Positions 44,131 to 52,344 of a stretch of DNA of 64,000 nt are shown here, in pieces. Location of the stretch: the NCBI RefSeq assembly GCF_024519435.1, contig NZ_JALJRZ010000011.1, forward strand, positions 87,824 through 151,823. Direction: 5' to 3'. The notes beneath the pieces were generated by a model. It was not told where the DNA came from. It saw nothing but the letters and a program-made list of their open reading frames with translations, and did not search any database. The position numbers and the translations under genes were made by a program. The stretch is from Terrabacter sp. Ter38. GTDB taxonomy: Bacteria > Actinomycetota > Actinomycetes > Actinomycetales > Dermatophilaceae. Position 1 is the stretch's first letter. Each line of letters opens with the position of its first letter.

Positions 44131-44706
44131 TCAGTCGGCTCGGTGGGCAAGGGAGAGGTCGAGGACCGTTCGGGCGTCCGGGGGCACGACGCGACCGGCG
44201 GCCTCGCGCTCGGCGGCGTAGTCGCGCACCATGCGGGCCAGCTCGTCGTCGGCGCGGTCCGCCAGGCCGGCCACCCGCTCGACGGGGATGCCGGTGAAGA
44301 GGACCTTGAGCACCGCCTGGCGCCAGGCGTCGGCGTCGAGGTGCGCGGCGGCATACGGCCCGAGGGCGGCGGCGACAAGGCGGGTGTCGTTGGTGCGCAA
44401 TGCGTCTCGCACGATCGGGAGCGCCGCGTCCCCGATGGCGTTGGCGCGTCCCGGGGCGTCCAAGGCGGGCAGCGCGAGCAGGACAGCGCGCCGCTCGGCT
44501 GCGTCGCCGTGGTCGTACACACGGCGCACGGCGTCGATGACGGATGCCGCCGGGCCGGGCACCGCCATCAGCAGCGCCTCGCGGGCGGCGTCCCCGTCGA
44601 GACCCTCGCGGGCCGCGGTGCGTGCGGCCGCGGGGAAGTGCCGCTCGAGGCTTGTGGGATCGGACGCCACCTGGGCGATCGCGTCCTGCGTGGTCACCGG
44701 GCTCAT
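44131..44706 (-). CDS. eboA: EboA domain protein
   Basis: This 191-residue helical protein matches the EboA family at AALGPYAAAHLDADAWRQAV and LKVLFTGIPVERVAGLADRA, the most conserved part, near residues 110-160. EboA is of unknown activity and is the marker gene of the ebo cluster. The ATG at 44706 overlaps the previous stop (ATGA at 44703-44706). There is no signal or membrane segment. Its presence makes the identity of the whole block much firmer than the isomerase-fold genes would. Confidence 0.85.
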   Translation of the reverse strand: MSPVTTQDAIAQVASDPTSLERHFPAAARTAAREGLDGDAAREALLMAVPGPAASVIDAVRRVYDHGDAAERRAVLLALPALDAPGRANAIGDAALPIVRDALRTNDTRLVAAALGPYAAAHLDADAWRQAVLKVLFTGIPVERVAGLADRADDELARMVRDYAAEREAAGRVVPPDARTVLDLSLAHRAD

Positions 44707-45557
44707 CGGCCCACCTCCTGGGGTCGTCGGGCGGCGTCGCGGAGGAACTCGAGGCTCGACGCGGCGAGCGACGGAGCGGCGTGCGAGTGGCGGGGCAGCT
44801 CGACCGCCACGAGGCCGGCGAACTCGATGGCCTCGAGCGCGGCGAGCACCGGGGGGAAGTCCACCTCGCCCTCCCCGAGAGGCAGGTGCTCGTGGACGCC
44901 GCGCCGCATGTCGTCGATCTGGACGTTGGCGACGAGGTCACCGGCGCCGAGGATGCAGGCTGCGGGTTCGGCGTCCTCGGTGCAGCGCAGGTGACCGACG
45001 TCGATCGTCAGGCGCAGCCGGTCGGGTGAGCCGAGGCGACGCCGCAGCTCGAGCACGTCGGCGATGCGCTCGAGGAACATCCCCGGCTCCGGCTCGAGGG
45101 CGAGGTCGACACCGTGGGAGTCGGCAACGGGCAGCAGGGCCGCGACGCCGGCCTCGACACGGGACCACAGCTCGTCCCGACTCGCGCCAGCCGGTGCGAT
45201 GCCGCTCCAGCACGACACGGTGGGAGAGCCGACCTCGGCGGCGACGCGGATCGCTCTCTCCAGCAGGTCGATCCGGCGGGCCCGTCCGGTGTCGCTGACG
45301 AGTGTCGGCTCGTGCTTGCGGCGGGGGTCGAGCACGTAGCGGGCACCGGTCTCGACGACGACGGCGAGGCCGTGACGCTCCAGCAGGGCACCGACGCGGG
45401 CGGCGCGGCCGGCCAGGTCGGGTGCGAAGGGGTCGAGGTGGGCGTGGTCGAGGGTCAGGGCGACGCCGTCGTAGCCGAGCTCGGCGAGGAGGGCGAGCGC
45501 GTCCTCGAGCCGGTGGTCGGTGAAGCCGTTGAGGCCGTAGCCGAGACGGAGGCTCAT
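44703..45557 (-). CDS. Sugar phosphate isomerase/epimerase (TIM barrel)
   Basis: This 284-residue xylose-isomerase-like TIM barrel starts MSLRLGYGLNGFTDHRLEDA. Glu in LALEPEPGMFLERI, Asp-His in LTIDVGHLRCTEDAEP, Asp in VQIDDMRRGVHEHL and a C-terminal Glu in AVELPRHSHAAP form the metal site. It is not the EboE subtype and has no obvious counterpart in the cyanobacterial ebo operon. Its ATG overlaps the stop of the prenyltransferase gene and its stop overlaps eboA, so it is fully embedded in the cluster. It probably interconverts the cyclitol or sugar intermediate. Confidence 0.82.
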   Translation of the reverse strand: MSLRLGYGLNGFTDHRLEDALALLAELGYDGVALTLDHAHLDPFAPDLAGRAARVGALLERHGLAVVVETGARYVLDPRRKHEPTLVSDTGRARRIDLLERAIRVAAEVGSPTVSCWSGIAPAGASRDELWSRVEAGVAALLPVADSHGVDLALEPEPGMFLERIADVLELRRRLGSPDRLRLTIDVGHLRCTEDAEPAACILGAGDLVANVQIDDMRRGVHEHLPLGEGEVDFPPVLAALEAIEFAGLVAVELPRHSHAAPSLAASSLEFLRDAARRPQEVGR

Positions 45558-46450
45558 GTCGCGGACACCCGCCTCATGGCTGCCGCGCCCACCGGTGCGG
45601 ACGCGGCGAGACCGAGGGCGGCCGCATGGTGGCCGGCCGCCGCGAGAGCCGCGCCCTGGAGCGGCACGAGGCCGCGGATGCCGGCGCCCGTGGCCCGGCG
45701 CACCGTGCCGGCGTCGGGGGTGCGCGCGGCGGTGAGCTGGGCGCGGAGGACGCCCACGGCATACGCCCCTGTGAGGGCCACGGAGACCGCGGCGCCGAGC
45801 GCTCCCCCAGCGCGTCCGCGACCGGACGCGGGGACCTGTCGCAGCGCCGAGGCCGTGGCGACGAGCGCCGTCGCGGCGACGCAGGCCCGGGCGACACCGG
45901 TCGAGCCGCCGTGGACCTCGCCGCGGCTCAGGGCCGTGACGCCGGCGGTGTGGACGGCGACGAGGGTGGCCGGGACGGCGGCGGCACGTAGGCCGGGCAG
46001 GCCGCCGGCACTGGCGCCGAGGAGCACGTCGAGCCCGCGCGTCGAGGCCATCGTGGCGACACTGACCGGCCCCTGCTTCGGGGACAGGTCGTAGGCCCAG
46101 ACCGCTGCGGCGAGCACGGCGGCCGTCATGGCCGATCGACGCCCGCCGGCCGCCGCGGCAACGGCGACACCGGTGGCGGTGAGGCCGGTGGCGACGGCGA
46201 GCGCCGTGCGCGCCGGTACACGGCCGGACGGGATGGGTCGCTCCGGACGCTCGACGGCGTCCGTGCGCCGGTCGGCCCAGTCGTTGAGCGCCATCCCCGC
46301 CCAGTAGAGGCACGTCGACGCGACCGGCAGCGCCGCCGAGCGTGCACCCGCCGGCCAGCCCGCACTCGCCGCACCCGCGAGGGTGTCGCCGGGCACGGTG
46401 AGCGCGGCCGGTGCACGCACCAGCTCGACGAGGTCGCGCAGGGTCGTCAC
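45554..46450 (-). CDS. eboC: UbiA-family prenyltransferase (EboC slot)
   Basis: This 298-residue membrane protein has about eight hydrophobic helices and the first Asp-rich motif NDWADRRTDAVERPERPIPSG at residues about 60-80. The second, normally D-x-x-x-D, is reduced to YDLSPKQG. UbiA enzymes join a polyprenyl diphosphate to an acceptor in the membrane. The GTG at 46450 is favoured because it overlaps the stop of the upstream gene (GTGA); an upstream GTG at 46465 is possible. I believe NCBI names the actinobacterial version an SCO3242-type prenyltransferase, but this was not checked. Confidence 0.82.
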   Translation of the reverse strand: MTTLRDLVELVRAPAALTVPGDTLAGAASAGWPAGARSAALPVASTCLYWAGMALNDWADRRTDAVERPERPIPSGRVPARTALAVATGLTATGVAVAAAAGGRRSAMTAAVLAAAVWAYDLSPKQGPVSVATMASTRGLDVLLGASAGGLPGLRAAAVPATLVAVHTAGVTALSRGEVHGGSTGVARACVAATALVATASALRQVPASGRGRAGGALGAAVSVALTGAYAVGVLRAQLTAARTPDAGTVRRATGAGIRGLVPLQGAALAAAGHHAAALGLAASAPVGAAAMRRVSAT

Positions 46451-47592
46451 GACGCGGTCGCCCACTCCGTCAGGAGCCGCTGCTGCTCGAAGAGGCGGTG
46501 CTCGTCGGAGCCGACCGGGTCCTTGAAGAAGAAGCCGAGGGCCGGGAGCGGCCCGACCTCGCCACGCCGCAGGGCGAGGTCGGCGAGGCGCGCGAGGTCG
46601 ATGACGAGCGGCGCGGCGAGGGCCGAGTCGCAGCCCTGCCAGGTGAACTGCATCGACATCCGCGTGCCGAGGAAGCCGGAGAAGGTCAGGTGGTCCCAGG
46701 CCGTCTTCCAGTCGCCGAGGTCGGCGATGTTGTCGATGTGGACCGGGCCGTCGACGGGGTGGCCGAGCATGGCCTCGAGGCCGCGGGCCTTGCTGCGTGC
46801 CTTGCTCTCCATCGCCTCGGGGTCGGCGAGCGTGGCGCCGTCACCGCCGCCGAGAAGGTTCGTGCCGGCCCAGGAGCGGACCCGCAGCGAGCGCGCGGCG
46901 AACATCGGCGCGAGGACCGACTTGACGAGCGTCTCGCCCGTCTTGCCGTCGCTGCCACCCCACGGTACGCCGTGGCGCTCGGCCAGCTGCTGGAGCGCCG
47001 GCAGGCGGGCTCCCGTCGAGGGGGTGAAGTCGACGAAGGCAGCGCCGGCGGTGAAGGCGGCCGCGGCGTAGACGGCGCTCGGTGGGAGCGGGGACTCGCC
47101 TGCGACCCAAGCCTGCTCGAGCGCGTCGAGAGAGGCGTGCGCCGGGTCGTCGGTGACGACCGGCTCGGTGGAGCTGACGTTGACGACCACGACGCGTGTC
47201 AGCGACTCGGCCTGTGCGAAGGCGCGGATGTCGCCGGCAAGCCGGTCGACGGCGTCCGCCTGACGCTCCTCGTCGTCCCGGTGTCCGTGGCGGATCCGGC
47301 TGCAGACGCGGTCGAGCTCGTCGGAGGCGAGCGCGAGAGCGGTGTGTGGGATGACGCCGGCATCGGCGAGCTGCGCCGCGCGCTTGACGAGCGGCACCTC
47401 GGCGACGTCATGGCCGCCGACGACGAGGTGGTCGAGCGGGACGAGGCCGGCGCCGGCCAGGTCGGGCTGCTCGGTGACGAGCCCGTCGGGCCCGGCCCCG
47501 CCGGCGGTGATGAGGGCGAGGCCGGTGGCGACGGTCGTGGCGACCGAGCCGCGCGCGCCGACGAGCCAGAGTCCGGTTCGTTCGTCCGTCAT
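46447..47592 (-). CDS. Inositol-phosphate synthase family protein (cyclase of the cluster)
   Basis: This 381-residue protein is of the myo-inositol-1-phosphate synthase family. NAD-binding WLVGARGSVATTVATGLAL opens it. PWGGSDGKTGETLVKSVLAP includes the catalytic lysines, and the closing FTWQGCDSALAAPLVIDLAR matches the family core. It would convert a sugar 6-phosphate into a cyclitol phosphate with a bound NAD. In cyanobacterial ebo clusters the cyclase slot (EboD) is a dehydroquinate-synthase-like enzyme, so this looks like a functional replacement. It is not adjacent to the usual actinobacterial regulator of inositol synthesis. AGGAGAAGGA precedes the ATG. Confidence 0.85.
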   Translation of the reverse strand: MTDERTGLWLVGARGSVATTVATGLALITAGGAGPDGLVTEQPDLAGAGLVPLDHLVVGGHDVAEVPLVKRAAQLADAGVIPHTALALASDELDRVCSRIRHGHRDDEERQADAVDRLAGDIRAFAQAESLTRVVVVNVSSTEPVVTDDPAHASLDALEQAWVAGESPLPPSAVYAAAAFTAGAAFVDFTPSTGARLPALQQLAERHGVPWGGSDGKTGETLVKSVLAPMFAARSLRVRSWAGTNLLGGGDGATLADPEAMESKARSKARGLEAMLGHPVDGPVHIDNIADLGDWKTAWDHLTFSGFLGTRMSMQFTWQGCDSALAAPLVIDLARLADLALRRGEVGPLPALGFFFKDPVGSDEHRLFEQQRLLTEWATAS

Positions 47593-47617
47593 GGTCCTTC
47601 TCCTCTACGTGGTGGGG

Positions 47618-47663
47618 CCGGTGGCCCGGCGGCGGGGGCGTGTGCCCGCCGCCGGGCCACCGG
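47618..47663 (-). terminator. 19-bp perfect hairpin between secreted enzyme and cyclase genes
   Basis: CCGGTGGCCCGGCGGCGGG (47618-47636) pairs with its exact complement at 47645-47663 around an eight-base loop. It begins six bases past the stop of the GSDH-like gene and ends 25 bases before the cyclase start. There is no T-run. It is either a terminator that separates the two halves of the block or an RNA-stabilising stem. Confidence 0.75.
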
Positions 47664-47669
47664 GATGGG

Positions 47670-50600
47670 TCAGCGCAGCGAGGCGATGACCGCGTTGGCG
47701 TCGCGCTGCAGGGCGGCCGAGGCCGCCGCGTCGCGGACGTTGGAGCTGGACTTCGCTGCTGCGACGAAGCCCTCGAGCTGCGAGACGGCTGCGCTCGTGC
47801 GGCCACCCGCGATGTGCTTCTCCGCCTGCTGGAGCCGCTTCTCGAGTGCCTTCTCGCCGGACGGGGTGACGAGACCCTCGCGGGCCAGTCGCTCCGTCAG
47901 CGCCGTCAGGGTGAGGATCGAGGTCGTCGTGGTGAACGTCCTCGTCGTCGTCGTGACGAGACCGGCCTTGTCCTTCGCCGTGACGACGAGTGCGTGGCTG
48001 CCGAGCGGCAGCGTCCACAGCGCGAGCGGCTTGTCCGCCGCGACGGCGGCGCCGTCGACGGTGGCCGCCACGGTGTCGATCCCGCTTGTGGCGTCGCTGG
48101 CCGTCCACGTGAGGTCACCCGCGTTCCCGACGGATGCACCTTCCGCGGCGCCGGACACGGCGACCACGGGGGCCGTCTTGTCGAGCTTGACCGTCACCGA
48201 GCCGACCTGCGAGACGTTGCCGCCGTTGTCGGTGGCTCGGTAGAGCACCGTCGTCGTGCCTTCGGCCGAGATCGTCAGCGCCGTGTTGGCGTTGACCCAC
48301 GTGGCCCCACCGTCGGTGGAGCGCTGGCGCGAGGCGACGGTGCCGTTGTCGGTCGCGTTGACCGTCACGGTGACGTTGCTCGTGTACCAGCCGTTCGCAC
48401 CGTTCGGCGTCGCCGGGCTCAGGGTCGCCGAGACGGTGGGAGGCGTGACGTCGGCGACGCCGTCACCGGTGAAGGTGAGGGAGTCGAGCACGACTCCACC
48501 GGTGGAGGTGACGTAGAGACGCCCCGTTCCGGTGGGCTTCGACGACAGGGTCGCTGCCGCCTCGGTCCAGCCGGAGCCGTTCACCGCGATGGTGCCGAAG
48601 GGAGCCGCGGTCGGCGAGTCCCACCGGAGCGACAGGGTGCCGGTGCCCGTGGCGCGTGCCTTCACACCGGTGATGCCCACGAGGTTCGCCGGGTCCCAGG
48701 CGAGCCAGTCACCGGCGTCGAACGAGGTGACCTTGCGCAGGCCGCTCGCCGTGTCGTCGGCCGTGATCTCCACACCCTGCGACGCGTCGGCCCACTCGGC
48801 CTCCTGCTTCTTCGGGTTGAGGATGAGCTGCTCGGTGGTCGTCGCACCGGGCAGGCCGTTCGCCCCGTTGTCCGTGTAGGTGATGACGACGACGCCGAAG
48901 ATGTTCTCGGTCTCGCCGTGCTGGGTCGCGTCGGCCGGGGTCGGGATCGCGAACTGGCATCCCGTGCCCTGGCTCAGCGGGTGGGCGTGCGCGTCATGAC
49001 CCAGGCCGAAGGTCCACGAGACGCGGGAGCACACGGTCGCGGTGCCGTCCTCGGGGTCGGCGGTCGTGACGTTGAACGGCACGGCCTGGCCCCAGTCGAA
49101 GAAGGCGCCGTTGGGCGGGGTGGCGACGTTCACCGTCGGAGCGACGTTGCCGACGCTGATGACGGTGCTCGTCAGACCGTGCTTGCCCTCCGGGTCGGTG
49201 ACCCGGAGCCGGGCGCTGTAGCGACCGAGGGTGGTGTAGGTGTACTGCGCAGATGCTCCGGTCGCGTCGAAGGTGCCGTCACCGTCGAAGTCCCACTCGT
49301 AGGTGAGGGCCCCACCCTCCGGGTCGACCGATGCCGAGCCGTCGAAGGTGACGGTCAGCGGGGCGCTGCTGCTGCTCTGCGGGGTGGCCTTGATGCCGGC
49401 CTGCGGCGCCTTGTTGCCCGGCGCGTAGTCGATGCGGTAGAGACCCGCGTCGGGGTTCTGGCGGAAGAAGCCGTCGCCGTAGTCGAGGACGTAGAGCGAG
49501 CCGTCCGGGCCGAACTCGATGTCGATCGGGCTGTCGGTGATCGGCTGGCCGTTGGTCTCCAGGTCACGGTTGGGCAGGAAGTGCTGGATGTGGTTGACGG
49601 GTCCGTTGGGCCACTTCACGTCGAAGACCGCGAGGTAATCCTGCGAGAACTCGGCGAAGAAGGCCTTCTTGTCCCAGTACGCAGGGAACTTCGTCGTCGA
49701 GGTGTTCGTGGCGTCGAAGTGGTAGACGGGTCCACCCATCGGGCCCTGGCCACCCTGCGGGTCGAAGTCGGTCAGCTCGGGCCACGGCTGGTGGGTGTTG
49801 TTGTCGCCGTAGTAGAGAGTCGGCGCCGTGGCCGGCGGCACCTGGGCGAGGCCGGTGTTCCACGTCGAGGTGTTCTTCGCGCCGGCGTCGCAGTCGAACC
49901 ACGGGCCGGGGGTCGCGGTCGCGAAGTTCCACTCGTTGTAGTTGGCGTTCGGGCCGTGGCAGTAGGGCCAGCCGCCGTTGATCGGCTTGTCGATGGCCGT
50001 CGTCTGCCACTCGACGTAACCCATCGGGCCACGCTGCGGGTCCGGGGCTCCGGCGTCGGGGCCGTAGTCACCCCAGGAGACGGAGTTCGTCGCAGAGTCG
50101 ACGTCGATGCGGAACGGGTTTCGCACGCCCATGACGAAGATCTCCGGGCGCGTCTTGGGCGTGCCCGGTGCGAAGAGGTTGCCCGCCGGGATCGTGTAGG
50201 ACCCGTCGGCCTCGGGGTGGATGCGCAGGATCTTGCCCCGCAGGTCGTTCGTGTTGCCGGCGCCGCGGCGCGAGTCGAAGCCGGGGTTGAAGCCGGGCGC
50301 GTTGTTGTTCGGCGCGAAGCCGTTGGCGCCCGGCGCGCTCGCCGGAGTGTTGTCACCGGTCGAGAGGTAGAGGTTGCCGTCGGCGTCGAAGTCGACGTCA
50401 CCGGCGACGTGGCAGCACTGACCGCGCTGCGTCTCGACCTTGATGATGGCCTGCTCGCTCGCGAGGTCGAGCTTGTTGTTCGCGTCGTCCCACCTGAAGC
50501 GGCTCAGCTGGTTGTAACCCTTCCACTGGTCCCAGTAGGAGGCGTCAGCGCCGGCGGGCAGGCTGTTGGGCGCCGAGCCTGTCGGCGTCGTCGTGACGTA

Positions 50601-51014
50601 GGGCGCCGTCATCGTCTTGGGCGCGTAGTAGAGGTAGACCCACTTGTTCGTCTCGAAGTCCGGGTCGAGGGTGACGGTCTGGAGGCCGTCCTCCGAGTTG
50701 TTGTACACCGGGAGGGTGTTGACGACCTTCGTGACACCGGACACCGGGTCGACGAGGCGAACGTCGCCGTTGCGGGCGGTCGTCAGCACGCGGCGGTCGG
50801 GCAGCACTGCCATGTCGATCGGCTCACCGGTGTCCTTGGTGAGCGTGATCTTCTCGTAGTTCGACCAGTCGAGCGCCGGCTCGGAGCCGTGGTCGACCCC
50901 GTCGTGCGCCTGGGCAGGGAGGGTGGCCACGGCGCCGAGCGCCGTGCAGGCGAGGACGGCTGCCGCAGTTGTGGCAACCAGCCTCCTCGCCGTGGATCGC
51001 GAAGTAGCATTCAT
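47670..51014 (-). CDS. Secreted glucose/sorbosone-dehydrogenase-like multidomain protein
   Basis: This 1114-residue exported protein starts at an ATG preceded by AAGGACG. The signal peptide spans residues 1-35 (basic start, ends LPAQAH). Residues about 45-470 form a GSDH/soluble aldose dehydrogenase beta-propeller (YYAPKTMTAPYV, CHVAGDVDFDADGNLYLSTGD, FVMGVRNPFRIDVD), a fold that usually binds PQQ and calcium. A PKD domain follows (PLTVTFDGSASVDPEGGALT), then a carbohydrate-binding-like domain, Ig-like repeats and a helical C-terminal module (LAREGLVTPSGEKALEKRLQ). It may oxidise an extracellular aldose or polysaccharide end. It sits between the Tat-exported TIM-barrel gene and the cyclase gene. 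Confidence 0.85.
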   Translation of the reverse strand: MNATSRSTARRLVATTAAAVLACTALGAVATLPAQAHDGVDHGSEPALDWSNYEKITLTKDTGEPIDMAVLPDRRVLTTARNGDVRLVDPVSGVTKVVNTLPVYNNSEDGLQTVTLDPDFETNKWVYLYYAPKTMTAPYVTTTPTGSAPNSLPAGADASYWDQWKGYNQLSRFRWDDANNKLDLASEQAIIKVETQRGQCCHVAGDVDFDADGNLYLSTGDNTPASAPGANGFAPNNNAPGFNPGFDSRRGAGNTNDLRGKILRIHPEADGSYTIPAGNLFAPGTPKTRPEIFVMGVRNPFRIDVDSATNSVSWGDYGPDAGAPDPQRGPMGYVEWQTTAIDKPINGGWPYCHGPNANYNEWNFATATPGPWFDCDAGAKNTSTWNTGLAQVPPATAPTLYYGDNNTHQPWPELTDFDPQGGQGPMGGPVYHFDATNTSTTKFPAYWDKKAFFAEFSQDYLAVFDVKWPNGPVNHIQHFLPNRDLETNGQPITDSPIDIEFGPDGSLYVLDYGDGFFRQNPDAGLYRIDYAPGNKAPQAGIKATPQSSSSAPLTVTFDGSASVDPEGGALTYEWDFDGDGTFDATGASAQYTYTTLGRYSARLRVTDPEGKHGLTSTVISVGNVAPTVNVATPPNGAFFDWGQAVPFNVTTADPEDGTATVCSRVSWTFGLGHDAHAHPLSQGTGCQFAIPTPADATQHGETENIFGVVVITYTDNGANGLPGATTTEQLILNPKKQEAEWADASQGVEITADDTASGLRKVTSFDAGDWLAWDPANLVGITGVKARATGTGTLSLRWDSPTAAPFGTIAVNGSGWTEAAATLSSKPTGTGRLYVTSTGGVVLDSLTFTGDGVADVTPPTVSATLSPATPNGANGWYTSNVTVTVNATDNGTVASRQRSTDGGATWVNANTALTISAEGTTTVLYRATDNGGNVSQVGSVTVKLDKTAPVVAVSGAAEGASVGNAGDLTWTASDATSGIDTVAATVDGAAVAADKPLALWTLPLGSHALVVTAKDKAGLVTTTTRTFTTTTSILTLTALTERLAREGLVTPSGEKALEKRLQQAEKHIAGGRTSAAVSQLEGFVAAAKSSSNVRDAAASAALQRDANAVIASLR

Positions 51015-51051
51015 CGGTACGTCCTTCTTGACAGAGACGGGCGAAGCCGGT

Positions 51052-51094
51052 CCCCGGGGAGCGCGCCGCTGCAACGGCACTGCACTCCCCGGGG
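51052..51094 (-). terminator. 10-bp hairpin before the GSDH-like gene
   Basis: CCCCGGGGAG (51052-51061) pairs exactly with CTCCCCGGGG (51085-51094), and the loop contains a smaller GCCG/CGGC stem. It lies 43 bases past the stop of the TIM-barrel gene and 38 bases before the start of the GSDH-like gene. Confidence 0.65.
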
Positions 51095-51136
51095 GTCGGC
51101 GTTTCGTGCTTCGGGCCCCGTGGGGCAGGGACGACG

Positions 51137-52249
51137 TCAGCCGCGCAGCGCGGCCATGCCGTCGTAGCTGACCTTCGAGAGCTCCATCGACTGGTTCGGT
51201 GCCGTCGTCGCGTTGCCCGGGGCGGTGTCCATCTCCCACATCGGGTTGTGCGAGCCCTTGGCACCGACCCGACGCAGGAACGTCGAGTAGTCGATGTCGC
51301 CCTGGCCGAACGGGGCCATGACGTAGCCGTTGGCCTGCGTCGTGTCGATCTTGCCGTCCTTGGCGTGGAAGAGCGGGAAGCGCTTGGTCTGGGCGGCGAC
51401 GACGGCGGCCGGGTCGAAGATCGACGTGACGACGGACCCGTCGGGGGCTGTGTACGTCTTGTGCTTGTACTGCGCGACGTGCGCCCAGTAGATGTCCATC
51501 TCGAGGTAGACGTGCTTCGGGTCGGTGTTGGCGAGGAAGTGCTCGAGGCGACGGATGCCGGACGACCGCGTCGGCCGACCAGTCGCGTCGAGCGGCCCGC
51601 TGTCGAGCAGGAAGCTGTAGGCGATGTCGTGGTTGTGCGTGTAGAGCTTGAGACCGTGACGGGATGCCCGCTCGCCGTAGAAGTCCCACCGCGCCGCGGC
51701 AGCCTCCCAGTCGGCGACGTAGGCGCTGCTCGTCGGGTCGCTGCCCGTGCCGATGTGGCCCATGCCGAGGATGTTGGCGATCTCGCAGGCCGTGTCGAAC
51801 GCGGCGATGTTGGCGTCCGTGATCGTCGACGGGACGGAACCGTGGTTGCCCTCTGCCTGCAGGCCGAGGTCGTCCAGCCAGGCGCGCAGCTGGGTGGCAC
51901 CGGCGACGGTGCCGAGGTCGGCACCGCCCTCCGCGTTGGCGTGCTGCCGGAGCCCGGCGAACTCGATCTGGCGGTAGCCGATCGAGGAGAGCTCGGTGAG
52001 CACCTCCTTGAAGCCGGAGGCGTACGGCGAGGTGAGCGGGTCGCGCCCGACCGCGTCACGCACGGTGTAGAGGATGATGCCGCGGCGAGGGGCAGGGATG
52101 AGGACGCCGTTCGCGCCGGGAGCGGCCTTGGCCGCCGTCCCGGTCAGGGTCACGGCGGCGGCGACGCCCGTCGTGGCCGCGAAGAACTGGCGACGGTTGA
52201 GGCCGAGCTTGCTGACGAGCTTGAGCGGGTTGACGTCATTGTCGTGCAT
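51137..52249 (-). CDS. Tat-exported sugar isomerase-like TIM-barrel protein
   Basis: This 370-residue protein has a twin-arginine signal (LNRRQFFAATTGVAAAVTLTG, residues 17-37), so it is folded before export. The mature part is a xylose-isomerase-like TIM barrel with metal-site residues in YTHNHDIAYSF, LEMDIYWAHV, FHAKDG and the closing WEMDTAPGN. Its job outside the cell is unknown; acting on the same sugar as the secreted GSDH-like protein is likely. AAGGAG precedes the ATG at 52249 by nine bases. It is the second gene after the Gfo/Idh oxidoreductase. Confidence 0.85.
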   Translation of the reverse strand: MHDNDVNPLKLVSKLGLNRRQFFAATTGVAAAVTLTGTAAKAAPGANGVLIPAPRRGIILYTVRDAVGRDPLTSPYASGFKEVLTELSSIGYRQIEFAGLRQHANAEGGADLGTVAGATQLRAWLDDLGLQAEGNHGSVPSTITDANIAAFDTACEIANILGMGHIGTGSDPTSSAYVADWEAAAARWDFYGERASRHGLKLYTHNHDIAYSFLLDSGPLDATGRPTRSSGIRRLEHFLANTDPKHVYLEMDIYWAHVAQYKHKTYTAPDGSVVTSIFDPAAVVAAQTKRFPLFHAKDGKIDTTQANGYVMAPFGQGDIDYSTFLRRVGAKGSHNPMWEMDTAPGNATTAPNQSMELSKVSYDGMAALRG

Positions 52250-52344
52250 GTGAGCGTGCTCCTTCAGGTGGTGACAGAGACGAGACGTGCGGTTGAGCTG
52301 AATCTCCTTGTCTTGGGGCGAGGTCGGGTGCCCCTCCGCAACGT

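Noticed and set aside
41941..44994. A long plus-strand open frame opposite eboE, eboB and eboA
   Set aside because: Shadow of three recognised minus-strand genes; no domain or start signal of its own.
47640..51167. A very long plus-strand open frame opposite the GSDH-like gene
   Set aside because: It is an antisense shadow of a gene with clear domains. Its composition is Val/Arg/Gly-rich with no fold, and high-G+C DNA leaves such frames open.
50824..52059. Ser/Arg/Thr-rich minus-strand frame overlapping two genes
   Set aside because: Typical out-of-frame translation of high-G+C codons. The TIM-barrel and GSDH-like frames explain the region.
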